Assembly (NCBI GenBank): GCA_036346225.1
Contig: JARFIW010000999.1
Coordinates: forward strand, 7,869,501-7,933,500
Source: Platerodrilus igneus
Lineage: Eukaryota > Arthropoda > Insecta > Coleoptera > Lycidae
DNA length: 64,000 nucleotides
Direction of reading: 5' to 3'
Each line of letters begins with the position of its first letter. Position 1 is the first letter of the stretch. The notes below the pieces were generated by a model, which saw nothing but the letters and a program-made list of their open reading frames with translations, did no database searches and was not told the DNA's origin. The position numbers were made by a program, and so were the translations under genes. Below, one piece after another: positions 34,090-45,323 of the stretch.

Positions 34090-34318
34090 GTAATGATTAT
34101 ATCTATATCTTTTTCTGTTTATGTCAATGCTTTTACTTTCTTTCCATACTAAGACAGTCGATAAGGTGTTTAAGGTTCTTCATGTTATCTGCCGTTAAAA
34201 CTGGGTCATCAGTATGTTGTTGGTCCATACCCCCGTTGACCTTGATACCCTTTTGACTATCTTTAAGTGCTTCCTGAACGAACAGATGTGAACGAACGAA
34301 ACCTTGAATATTGTACAT
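34090..34318 (-). pseudogene. LINE reverse-transcriptase scrap
   Basis: 61 residues containing FVQEALKDSQKGIKVNG, then HTDDPVLTADNMKNLKHLID. This matches the palm region around the catalytic YADD of LINE RTs, with YADD changed to HTDD. A frameshift follows. No other part of this element is nearby, so it is an isolated fragment of a LINE different from the one at 21-24 kb. Confidence 0.65.
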
Positions 34319-34899
34319 TTTAACAAATACTACAAGATTTATAATTTAGTAACACTAAGGTCTATCGTATTGAGCATAAGCGGAAGTCAACTTAAAACGT
34401 TCACACATTATCAATCATCTATTATCGTTGCACAGCACCGGACAAGCTAAATAAAGTACTAACTAAATGGTCTACAAACTCTCAACTAACCAGCAATCGC
34501 ACGGGACCTACGTACCTTGCCTTTCAATTTTAAATGTTTGTTATAAAATTCGTACGAGCGATTATGACTTACTCTAAAGCTTTTAAATTGAGAAATTTGT
34601 GTTAGTCAAAATTAGGAATACAGGTTTTGTTATGTATATTTTATTTGCCGTTAAAATATGAAATTGATTTTTAGGCTAATGTTTACTAAATAATAAATAT
34701 TTGTATGTAAGTATATCAATATGAACACTTCATATTACCATCAAATCTAGGTGTCGTTAGATTATCAAATTATCAAATTCATTCTAAACATAGAATTTTG
34801 TGGAATATAAAAGAATGAGTCATCGGTATTTTAGAACGATAATAACAATAGTATATGTGTTGAACAAGAACAGGTAACACACGCCACGGATAACTTGAA
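34319..34899. other. No recognisable feature
   Basis: AT-rich spacer between the LINE scrap and family X copy 2. Confidence 0.5.
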
Positions 34900-35402
34900 C
34901 GATATTACGTGGAATAAACTACACGATTTTAGACGCTAAATGGTTTTTCTGAAAAACCTTACATCATTATGTTCTACACTATTCGAATAAGCTTCTAAAA
35001 ACAGACAAATTTGTATATAAAGAAGCGATTATCAAATAAAAAGGCATCCATTTATTAGATTTCATTGATGCGAGCACGAAATGTTATTTAACCGTAAGCT
35101 GTTGCTATGCGGAAATAGTATCTGAGTATGCAGTATCTGCAAGTATCAGTTTTAGATTTATTTTTATCTGATTTATATTTAATGTAAGGCATAATAATAA
35201 GAGTAAATTATATAATATTTTTTTATATAAAAGGGCTTTAACAGGAGAATCTGTGATCAAAGTGCAAAACACACTGACCTTTTAATAGATTATCTCTCAA
35301 GGATTTTTTCTGGCCAAAACAAATCTTTCAAGCGTGGCAATAATCATAACCAGATAAACCATTCTCAAAAGAATAAATTTAATTCTGTAAATTTAAAATA
35401 AG

Positions 35403-35552
35403 GCAACTCTTTCGGCAACGCTCCAAAGCAAGGCCTTGCCATAGTATTCTTTTAGTGACGCTCACAAAGCGGCCATTATCATATCACTCTTTCAGTGATC
35501 CTCTCAGTGTGACCATGTCACAGCACTCTTTTAGTGGCGCTCAACATGGAGC
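35403..35552 (+). repeat. Minisatellite in family X copy 2, four units
   Basis: Four diverged ~39-bp units, each built like CACTCTTTTAGTGRCGCTC. The repeat is followed directly by a (TA)n tract. Confidence 0.75.
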
Positions 35553-35559
35553 CTTATAT

Positions 35560-35560
<1 letters not shown>

Positions 35561-35610
<50 letters not shown>
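35561..35610. repeat. (TA)n microsatellite
   Basis: Alternating TA after the minisatellite of family X copy 2. Confidence 0.96.
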
Positions 35611-35611
<1 letters not shown>

Positions 35612-37559
35612 CCTTGATGTGGATATATGATTCTAATCGAATCCCAAGCCGATAAAAGTTGCTATAGATCATCACCTATATAAGTTGTAAATTAATATGA
35701 TTCTAAACGAGACCCAGGTTGGGCAACAATAAAAATTGCTGTAGATTCCCTGGGGTTGTACGCTTAATAAAAGATGCTATGATGAATGTTTCAAATTGCT
35801 CGTCTAAATTATTTTTGCTCTAATTAATAAAACCACTGTAATCTACATCAGATTTATAATAATACGAAATATTCTTCTACAAACAATTTTTTAAATATAA
35901 ATTAATATATCCACAACTTTCTGTTACGAACAATAACTTAAATATAACATCGATGGAAAATAATTTTCTTTCAACACAAATCCTATACACTAAAAATAGA
36001 ATTCAGAGTCTGTTTAAAAATAGGATGATCACTCGCTTATTCTACACAAATCTTAATCTCTCGTGATTATCATTCATAAACAACTCCATAATTAAAGCTT
36101 CTTTAATATATACAAAATTTATCTTAATAAGTCCTGTAATTTAATATTCTCTACTTTAAACCGTTTTTAAATTTATCTAAATTCGGTTAGGTTCAATTTC
36201 CACCTAGTATAATGGCGAAAATCTGTATCGTAGGTTCGCCAATCCTTTTAAAATTAAATCATATTAACTTTTACACAAAACTCTTGGTCTTAAATTCAAA
36301 AACTTTCAAACAGAAAAATCTTTTTATGCAACTTAATTAAATAATCGATAGATATGAGCCCTTTCAGAACTTTCAGCAAGATATATTTATTTTACCGTTA
36401 GAGATCTGCTTGTTGTTGGCTTTTCCAGAACGTAATTACCAATCCATTTCCAAGATACTTTAAATCGTTTTAAAAAGTAAGCTTTTTAGGCAAATTGATC
36501 CATATAATATATAACAAACCATTTCAATCATACATGGCTTGCTCTATTTAAGAAAACTTTATCTTGTAGTACTTTTTTTAATTGTTTATTTTCCATTCTG
36601 AGACCATTATAAGTACGCAAAATAATTTACTCACTTCTGAGTATTAATCAACACTTTATCGTCAACAATTTGAGTAACACTTTTCTTAAAACCGTATTTA
36701 AATAATTTTCATTATTAATATTGTATATGTTAGATAGCACTTTAAAATATAAACGTATTATCTAACCTCATGAATAATATGCCAACATTGAAGCTGCAAT
36801 AGAGACTGCTTCCAATTCAACTTTTAAAAAGTGAACCCTCTACTTGAGTAGACTTCGAGAATTTTTGCGGTTCTCTAGTGTGTTGTTTCCACGTTCTATT
36901 TGATTACGAAGGTGGATGTATTATTCTGGTATCATACTCGTTTATTCCAGAAGGTATGTCGTAATCGCATCTGTTATTAACATTTGAAAATTTATTGTTT
37001 TACTACTGCCTCGGTTGTATAAAAATTGAATGAACGTTTACTTTTGCGGTTATCGCTACATTTTATCGCATTCAAGAATTTTAATTTCATCGATTTTCTA
37101 TAGTTTATTGTGGCTCCGGGTATTAATCTCAATTTGTTCAATAATTGAAAGAATGAATGGAAAGGCTTATCTGTGAGTTGGTTATTGAAAACCATCTTAT
37201 CTACTGTATTAGATCGTTAAACGTCTTATCGTTCTTACAATCTCGATAACTAGGGTGTTCATTCATATTATCTATCACGTGCTTATTTACAATTGTTAAT
37301 TTATGGGCTTATTCTCGCTACCGATGAATTAATTAGGATTTAGAAGAATACAGAATAAAGTTGCTTGTTCAAAATTGGATTTTACGTTTCTCATTAAAAT
37401 AGAAATCTCTAGAACAATAAATGCTGTATTCAAGCTAAAATAGAAGCTTCTTGCAAAAAGAAGAAGTACTTGTGTCCAATATACGTAATGCGTTATTAAA
37501 TGGTATTTAGTACTTTTGACGAGGACGAATATTTACATATTAGAACTCCTCTAAAATGT

Positions 37560-39000
37560 TTTTAAAATGGGGTTTAGTATCAAGGAATGATTTGCTATTA
37601 TACCAAGTCTATCGTACCATGGGAAAATCCTGTGTTGAAAGCCACTAAAAGAGTGTTGTGGTAACACCCCTATGTTGGGAGCTACTAAAAGGAGTGATAT
37701 GAAAATGGTGTCGCGTTGGGTGCGTCGCTGAAAGAGTGATGTGAAAAGATATTTCTGGTTTATACACTTGAAATTGTTCACTTACCTTCCTTTCTAATTT
37801 TTCACTTTGCCTGGCTAGTTCAACAAAATTTATGGAGTTTTCAAACTAAAATAAAACGCAGCTATATCACAAAGCATTATACAATATGAAATATCTTCTT
37901 TCATATAAAAGCATTTACAACATCATTTTTTTCAAACATAAAATAATTTCTAAGAAGTCTTTGTTACAAAATATTGTTGCTTACTGTGTTTTACATGTAC
38001 AGAATTAAACTTATTTTTTTGGAGGATCTTTCACCTGGTTATAAATTATTTCCACGCTGGTAAGATTTGTTCTGGCCAGAAAAAATCCTTGACATTTAAT
38101 CTATTAAAGGTCAGAGTACTTCGAACTCTGAACACAAACTTCTAGTATAAAAAAATCCCTCACACAAGAAAAAATTATTAGAACTATTTTAAACTAGATC
38201 CAAATACTCTAATATCAGTTAAAAATAAATCTAACAGTGATACTTGCAAAATCCACAAAACGCTTCTCGTAATTAAAAATCTTATTTTAATTGATCTCCA
38301 AATCGGTTCACAAATTTTTCCAAAATAAAATTCCTGATTTGCAACAGCAATTATCAAAGTACATTTTTGGTTAAATCCTCTCTTCGATTATTTATTACAT
38401 CTTTAAAATAGCTTTATACTGAAGAATTTTGCATTTTCTTCGTAATTAATAATTCCATTTTAGTATGTAATTTGGGTTTAAAAACATCACTTCAATATTT
38501 ATTGCAACCTGGCTACTATGTTTTACTGCATACTTCTATATAACGCAACGGCTAGTGTTTCAAAATAACATTTCTTGATCTACTTTAAGCATTGACTGCA
38601 TCGGATCAAATTTAATGAATGAATTCCTCTCGAAACGATAAGCGATCCTTTATATACCAATTGTCTATTTTCTAAAATTTAACAAGAATAATCTCGAACA
38701 TTATGAAGCAAGATTTCCCGGAATACCCAATTAGCGTATAAAATTTTGACATTTTATTACCTTCTTATCTGTTCTAGGTATTCATGACACGTTCTTTCTT
38801 CTTCTCTCACATATACTATAATTTGCGGCGTTGCATACTAATGCAAAAGATAATCCACTATTCCAGGGATTTTGCATGTTTTTCGATGTTCAAGCTGCTT
38901 CTTGGGATAAAAATGTTTTTAATGAGTTTATATGTAGTTTTAAATACCGATGACTCATATTGTAGAAAGTTCTTTATTTAGAATCAATTGCTACAATTCA
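37560..39000 (-). repeat. Family X, copy 3, opposite orientation, 3'-truncated
   Basis: Reverse complement of the family: the GATTATCTTTTGCATTAGTA block near 38845, TATA-like box near 38650, the ATAGATTAAATG-type block near 38095, and minisatellite units at 37618-37752. The (TA)n and downstream parts are absent. It converges on copy 2 with only ~80 bp between. Confidence 0.6.
37618..37752 (-). repeat. Minisatellite in family X copy 3
   Basis: Three diverged ~40-bp units, antisense to those in copies 1 and 2 (for example GCCACTAAAAGAGTGTTGTG). Confidence 0.75.
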
Positions 39001-39424
39001 CGGGTTAATTAATTTGCTTTGATTGCTTTTTAATGCAAAAAGGTTTGCGTTTTATAGTAAATACACGAAATTATTTATATTTATGCTAAATGAGTAAAGC
39101 TATTTACAGCAAATTTTATCAAAAATGTATAGATTTGCATTCGTATTGAAATGCGTTTTACGGTATCTTACAATTTACATATTCAATTTACGTTACTTGC
39201 TATTTATTTACAATATGCAGTTTATATCATACAGGGTGATTATTTATACACGCGCAATTTGCGTTTTCGCATGGTACGTAAAAGAATAAAGGTACACTTG
39301 TATTACACAGGTCGTAACCATGAATTTAACGGAAATTACATTTTTTTCTGGATTCTATTATATTTTAGAGGGATTTATTTTTATAAATAGTGTTTCAATG
39401 ACCTCTTGTGACCCCTTATTACGT

Positions 39425-39425
<1 letters not shown>
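39001..39425. other. Unassigned sequence
   Basis: Contains CATACAGGGTGATTATTTAT (39228), which resembles the end of some mariner-type MITEs, but no matching second end was found. Confidence 0.3.

Positions 39426-39465
<40 letters not shown>
39426..39465. repeat. (TA)n microsatellite
   Basis: Uninterrupted alternating AT. Confidence 0.96.
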
Positions 39466-39466
<1 letters not shown>

Positions 39467-40449
39467 CATTATTATTGCATACGATTTTGTAGATAATTTA
39501 AGTTCATTTAAGTAAAAGAATTGTCTTTATTTAATTTGATTAGCAAAGTTCAATATCATATTAAACAAAATTGTATATCAGACAAAGGATAAAAGTACAA
39601 GCTAGTATTACAAGTGGTGTTATGAAGCACTTTGCGCGACGTGGTTGATTTAATACCAGCCGCATTCGAGAAATCACTTCTAGTATCAGTGATTCATTTT
39701 GAACACATGCCTAATGTTCGTAGAAAATAGATTTGTTGAAGGTTTGAATTTCGTCAATTGAAAACTCTAAAGTGACTGCCAACTCAGAATCCTTAATTGC
39801 TTTTACAAAATTTATAGCTATCTGGTTATATAAATTACTGTACGTAATACAATCTTTATTTGTATGTATATATATAATTCATGTTTATTTATTTTAGAGT
39901 ACTTAGCTTTTAACATGTCAGTTTAATATTTTAAAAAGGAAAAAATGTTTCTATGTATTTAATCCGTGAACTTTGTAGTTTTATCAACCTCATTAGTCAA
40001 AGCAAATACTCATCACCTCTATTTATTTAATTACTCTGGGTAAATAGGACATTGACCAAAGAATTAGAAGTAATACAAAATATTATTTTTTCAATGCAAA
40101 AGATTTTCTTCATTATTAGTTCTTTATTAGCTGGGAAAAATATGGAGGCATAATGAGATTATGAACACATACATGCCTTGTTTCTATATTATATAGCACA
40201 AACATGCAAAGCAATGACAAGTGTTAAAAAGAATCCTGCTGCAAACTAAAATTAGTTACTGCATACATACAGCTCATAAATTATTTGTGTGTAGCGTGGG
40301 TTTGCTTCTACACTCACTATTTTTGGATACAAGCTTGTCCTAGTTCATGTGTATAACGTTCGACTTAATCAAGTAAACGTAAACAAAATTAATATTTTTA
40401 TTCTTTGAGATATAATCCATTAATATCTACCACATAAAATTCTATAGGA
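39466..40449. other. No recognisable feature
   Basis: AT-rich spacer before the Penelope-like element. Confidence 0.55.
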
Positions 40450-40514
40450 ACACTGTGGCATGATTTGAATAAAAAATAAATAAAAACCCTTAACCACAAA
40501 AAATATTTAAAATA

Positions 40515-40556
40515 CTAAATACGTATTTCGACCACTTTGTGGTTATTATCAGTAGG
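40515..40556 (-). ncRNA. Hammerhead-ribozyme-like core (type I), PLE 3' end
   Basis: On the minus strand: CCTA, then CTGATAA, then stem ACCAC-AAA-GTGGT, then CGAAA, then the short palindrome TACGTA, then TT and TAG. This is the order of a type I hammerhead with the stem I strands CTA/TAG, stem II closed by AAA and a very short stem III. The core base G8 (normally CUGAUGA) is A, so self-cleavage is doubtful. Such motifs are an established feature of Penelope-like elements. Confidence 0.65.
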
Positions 40557-40758
40557 AAATTTGCAATTAAATAATAATTAGCTGTTGCTCCGGAACACTT
40601 CAGAGGATATTCTCCTCACCGATTGGGCTGAAATGAACCTTCCAAACATACAATTTACTAAAATGTTGCTTTAAACACTATCGAGGATATTCTCCTCCCC
40701 GCAGGCTGGTGTTTTTCACAACAAATAAGTGAATTGTGACGTTATAACTAAAATCTAC

Positions 40759-41469
40759 TTAATTTACACTAATTTTAAATCTGTTGAAGAGGAACCAACT
40801 TAATCTTGCTTTCTCATTGATTGTTGACCAATAGGAAAGCAAGGCAGATGGCTCTATATGCCCTTTATCAGCGTTTAAGAGGGGTCCTTTATGTTCAACA
40901 ATTTTAATCGATTCATAAGCATTTAAGAAGGAAAACGTTGGTACCGCTTTTAAAAATTTAACATTTTCTAGTTTAATGGGGTGGCTGGTTTCAAAAATAT
41001 GTTTGACGACCTGAGACCTTTCGCATTTACCATATTTGAAGTGAGCAATGTGCTCTTTAAATCTTTTTGTTGTATTCCTCTTGGTATGGCCAATATATTT
41101 TTGTAAACACCCTGGCCCTGAACAACTAATTTCATAAATTTCCGACTTTTGCAGTTTTTCCACTTTGTCTTTTGGATTACCTAGCAAATCTTTAATTTTA
41201 TTAGTATTACTGAAAGCAATTTCGTAATTAATCTGTTTGAATATTTTATCAGGACCCTTTGTGGTTTTGTGAAACGGAAGTTTAACATATTTAACATTAT
41301 CGTTAGAGGTGATTGATTGCAAAGTCGTTGATTTATGAATGTTAATTCTATTTTTACACTTTCTAAAAATATAATCTATAATATCAGAAGAGAAACCATT
41401 GTAATTCGCTATTTGTTTAATAAGAACAAATTCCTTATTAAATTTGTTTTTATTTAAAGGGAAATTCAA
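40759..41469 (-). pseudogene. PLE connector and GIY-YIG endonuclease, open frame
   Basis: 236 residues. The first ~110 are the basic connector (FRKCKNRINIHKSTTLQSIT, VKYVKLPFHKTTKG). The nuclease follows: IYEISCSGPGCLQKYIGHTK, RFKEHIAHFKYG, HIFETSHPIKLENVKFL. The YIG motif, the Arg/His of the next helix and paired Cys are present. It would nick DNA for element insertion. The frame is intact here, yet it is cut off from its RT by frame breaks. Confidence 0.88.
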
Positions 41470-41625
41470 TAATCTATTAATTAAAAAGTTAAATCAAGCA
41501 GCTTAATGTTGTATGCTATAATTGGAGGAAGACAAAATAAAGCGATTTACATTGGTTTCTTTTCTATAAATGTCAAATTCCAATTTAATACCATATCTAA
41601 TTACTAATGTATCTAAAAAGGGTAA

Positions 41626-42343
41626 TTATCCATTATTCTCTATTTCATACGTAAATTTTATGCTTTGAAATTTTGAATTTAATTCTTTAAGATAATCATC
41701 AACATTTGATTTAGAAGTGTCAAAAACTACAAAAATTTCATCCGCGTACCTTAACCATATTCTTGAGAAGTATTTGGAGTTTTCTTTTAACTCGGTCTCA
41801 AAGCAAGACATACATAAATTTGCTATGAAAGGTGATAGACTATTTTCCATTGCAGTGCCTTCATGTTGTTCGTACAACTTGTTGTTGAATTGAAAACAGT
41901 TCTGGGACATGCAATGCGAAACAAGCTTGATATAGTCCTCAACTTTATCATCATCAATATCACTGTCTATGAGAACATCCTTTAAATATCAAAGTATGTG
42001 GTATTGGAACACTAGGGAATAATAAACTGACATCAAATGAAATTAAGATTTCGTTCTCTTCTAATGTGATATTTTTTACTTTATTAATAAACTCTAAAGA
42101 GTTTTGTATAGACAAACTGTTGAACTTTAAATTTTTTAATTCATTTGACAGCCATCGTGATAAATAGTAAGTCGGTGAGTTGGTATCTGAAACTATTAGT
42201 CTCATCGATTTATTATTTTTGTGAATTTTTGGTAAACAGTAAAGTTTTGGCATATCAAGATTTGAAATTGTCAATTTTAATTTTAGTGTGGGCGAAATTA
42301 GGTTGGGACATTCTTTTAAAACTAAATCTGTTGATTTAATCAT
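41626..42343 (-). pseudogene. PLE reverse transcriptase
   Basis: 42343-41960 has MPKLYCLPKIHKNNKSMRLI, SPTYYLSRWLS and ISFDVSLLFPSVPI (first catalytic Asp). 41910-41626 has EGTAMENSLSPFIANLCMS and the catalytic RYADEIFVVF, where the second Asp is Glu. A frame break lies at about 41950. Order and motifs are those of Penelope RTs. Confidence 0.88.
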
Positions 42344-42348
42344 TTGAT

Positions 42349-42720
42349 TTAAAGAACCTCATTTTTACGTTTTTTAACTATTGGTCTGTAAGAATCCTCA
42401 GACAGCAAAGTTTCTACTCTATCAACATATTCTAGTTTATCCAGAATAACCAACCTATTCCCCTTGTCAGCCTTTAAATAATAACAATCCGTTTGTCGTA
42501 AATCTTTAATAATCAGATGATCTTTTCTTGTTTGTTCTGAGGCATTCCTTGGGCAAGTGCGTAAGTTGTTCGAAAGTTGAATTTTGCATGCGTTTCTAAT
42601 AAAGTTTTTTGAATTGTCATCTAATTTTGAAATGGATTTTTCGATGCCAGCAATAATGTCTTCCAAAGAAGTTTTCAAATAATCTACTCCAAATTTTAGG
42701 CGTCGATCAAGGAAATTCAA
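42349..42720 (-). pseudogene. PLE N-terminal domain
   Basis: 124 residues, with FIRNACKIQLSNN, then DHLIIKDLRQTDCYYLKADK and GNRLVILDKLEY. The LKADKGN block precedes the RT fingers in Penelope-like proteins. Its end overlaps the RT segment at a frame break. Confidence 0.8.
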
Positions 42721-42825
42721 CTCTTCATTATTAAAGATTTTCGATGATTTGTTAACAACTATTGACTCTAATGGATTGACTCTAATGGAGGTGAAGTAAT
42801 TTCCAGTTTTTTAGGGGGTACATTT

Positions 42826-43975
42826 GTAATAAATTGGAATTTGACATTTATAGAAAAGAAACCAATGTAAATAGCTTTATTTTGTCTTCTTCCAATCATA
42901 GCAGACAACATAAGTAGACTTCATTTAACTTTTTAATTAATAGATTATTGAATTTCTCTTTAAATAAAAACAAATTTAATAAGGAATTTGTTCTTATTAA
43001 ACAAATAGGGAATTACAATGGTTTCTCCTCTGATATTATAGATAACATTTTTAGAAAATGTAAAAACAGAATTAGCATCCGTAAATCAACGACTTTGCAA
43101 TCGACCGCCTCTAACGATAATGTTAAATATGTTAAACTTCCGTTTCACAAAACCACAAAGGGTCTTGATAAAATATTCAAACAGATTAATGTCAAAATTG
43201 CTTTCAGTAATACTAATAAAATTAAAGATTTGCTAGGTAATCCAAAAGACAAGGTGCAAAAATTGCAAAAGTCGGGAACTTATGAAATTAATTGTTCAGG
43301 AATAGGGTGTTTTCAAAAATATATTGGTCAGACCAAAAGGAATATAACAACAACATTTAAAGAGCACATTGCTCACTTCAAATATGGTAAATACGAAAGG
43401 TCTTAGGTCGCCAAACATATTTTTGAAACCAGCTCCCCCCCCCCGTTAAACTAGAAAATGTTAAATTGTTAAAAGCGGTACCAATGTTTTTCTTCTTAAA
43501 TGCCTATGAATCAATTAAAATTGTTAAACATGAAGGAGCACTCTTAAACACTGATAAAGGGCCCATAGAGTCATCTGCCTTGCTTTCCCTATTGATCAAC
43601 AACCAATGAAAAAGCAAGATTAATTTGGTTTCGCTCAGCAGATTTAAAATTTGTATAAATTAAGTAGATTTTAGTTATAACATCACAATTCACTTGTTTG
43701 TTGTGTAAATCACAAACTTGCGGGTGAGTGGAATATTCTCGATAGTGTTTAAAGCAACAATATAATAAATTGTATGTTGGGAAGGTTCACATCAACCTAA
43801 GTGGTGAGGAGAATATCCTCTAAAGTGTTCTGGAGCAACAGCTAATTATTATTTAATTACAAATTCCTACTGACAATGACCACATAGTAGTCGAAATACG
43901 TATCTAGTATTTTAAATATTTTTTGTGGTTAAGGGTTGTTATTCATTTTTTATTTTACCACATATTTCCTTTTTT
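42826..43975 (+). mobile_element. Inverted partial copy of the same PLE (3' third)
   Basis: Inverted repeat of 40450-41600. It encodes a frame of 152 residues (42948-43406) nearly the same as the minus-strand connector and nuclease, ending at a stop within KYERS. The nuclease remainder, the 3' UTR with one GAGGAGAATATCCTC and the tail follow. Head-to-head and partial copies are typical of Penelope-like insertions. Confidence 0.9.
43866..43908 (+). ncRNA. Hammerhead-ribozyme-like core, second copy
   Basis: CCTA, CTGACAA, stem GACCAC-ATA-GTAGTC (one mismatch), GAAA, TACGTA, TC, TAG. It has the same layout as 40515-40556, with cleavage predicted after C43904. G8 is again A. Confidence 0.6.
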
Positions 43976-44207
43976 CGATCATAAATTGAATTTGGGACGA
44001 TACCATGTTGGTGATTTAAAGGCAAAAATTCCTGATGCCTGTTTTCTACTTTTTAAAATTGTTAAGTTGCGGACTTTGCACGAAATATACCATTGTACAA
44101 AGCGAGTCATAATCTATAGGAATAAAATTTAGGTGTATGGTAGGTGGATAAACTCTTTACAAATCACAATCTATATGCACAGAGCATTATCGTGGTGTAT
44201 TACAACT

Positions 44208-44507
44208 AAGGCGGCTCCGTGACATAGTTGGTATGTGTGTGACTACTACGCGGAAGGTCCTGGGTTCGAATCTCGACACGGTCCGCTTGAAAAATGTTAG
44301 GCGAGCATTTTTCACAAAAATACGCCCTCGTTCGGAGGAGAGGTAAAATGGAGGTCCCGTGTGTAAGTGTTGTCACGTACGTTAAAGTTCCCTACCTTGC
44401 TTGCAACTGCAAGGGTTCGGCATAATTCCAAATTTTGGAGGTAAAAAAAAACTCGCTTCTTGACTAATGTAGTACCTTCGGGTAGAGCATTGGAAAATCA
44501 CATGTAA
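44208..44507 (+). mobile_element. Full-length tRNA-derived SINE with 14-bp target duplication
   Basis: 300 bp between GGTGTATTACAACT (44194-44207) and GGTGTATTAAAACT (44508-44521). The head has A box TGACATAGTTGG and B box GGTTCGAATCT. Body hairpin and 3' TTCG stem are present. Confidence 0.94.
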
Positions 44508-45025
44508 GGTGTATTAAAACTTGGTTCCTTTGATTAACGCAGGATAACGAGTACACAGAGTTTCATAAACTCTACCCAATCGTTCAGAATACTATCTTAC
44601 ATTTATAGCTTGGCCATTGGGGATTAGTTTAAAATTCCACCAAACGCTAATCTTTACTTTATGGTCAAAGCACGTTATGGCGTCCTTTACAACCATTTCT
44701 TATTATACAATCCATGATTTTTATTTGAATATGAAGATAAACTTATTTCCCATTTAGTAGCAATTCTCTTCCAAAAGCGATTTTCTGTGAGATTTTGAAG
44801 CAGTTCTTCGATTTTGCGTTGGGTTGTTCATACAGAAAAAATAAGAACTCACTCGAATCTGTCTATTTACAAAATCCATTTTTTTCAAATTCAGACTGAG
44901 GATTTTGAACAACATATTAATCGGGTATATATAACCTTGCACAACTTGTCTCAAGGAAGCTTTTCTGTTTGATATCGTCTATTTGAACGTTGTCTTCGAC
45001 GAAACTTTTGAAGTCAAATTTTTAC

Positions 45026-45323
45026 ATTACATTTGATTTTCCAACGCGCCACCCAAAGGTATTATATTGGCCGGATAGTAGTTTCTTTACCTGGAAATTT
45101 TGAATTTTGCTTGATTTTGGCTATTTCAAGAAAGGTACGGATCTGTAACAGGTGTGACAAGTAGGGATACGATACCTACATTTTAAATCTCAACCGAACG
45201 AGGGCGTATTTTTGTGAAAAATGCTCGCCTAACATTTTTCAAGCGGACCATGTCAGGATTCAAGCCCGGGACCTTGGGCTTAGTAGTCACAGAATACCAA
45301 CTAAGCCACGGGGCCACCGAGTA
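45026..45323 (-). mobile_element. Full-length tRNA-derived SINE, opposite strand, 10-bp duplication
   Basis: 298 bp flanked by AAATTTTTAC (45016-45025 and 45324-45333). The head on the minus strand has A box TGGCTTAGTTGG, a perfect match to the pol III consensus, and B box GGCTTGAATCC, mutated. Confidence 0.93.

Larger units (their letters stand above)
34900..37480 (+). repeat. Family X, copy 2
   Basis: Same landmark order as copy 1: TATATAAAG box (35014), CCTTTTAATAGATTATCTCT (35278), minisatellite (35403-35552), (TA)n (35561-35610), then the CATCTTATCTACTGTATTAG block (37192) and TTTACAATTGTTAATTTATG (37289). No coding capacity seen. Confidence 0.65.
40450..42800 (-). mobile_element. Penelope-like element, nearly complete but broken
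   Basis: On the minus strand: N-terminal domain (42720-42349), RT (42343-41626 with breaks), GIY-YIG endonuclease (41469-40759), and a 3' untranslated part with a tandem ~95-bp duplication around GAGGAGAATATCCTC. A hammerhead-like core follows at 40515-40556, then the conserved tail. The 5' side joins an inverted copy of its own 3' third (42826-43975). The endonuclease frame is open; the RT is split by frame breaks. Stops and the YADE catalytic site make this copy inactive. Confidence 0.9.

Noticed and set aside
35455..35655. Frame with repeated YI dipeptides
   Set aside because: It is the translated (TA)n tract.
39228..39250. CATACAGGGTGATT as a MITE end
   Set aside because: No inverse end or duplication found nearby.
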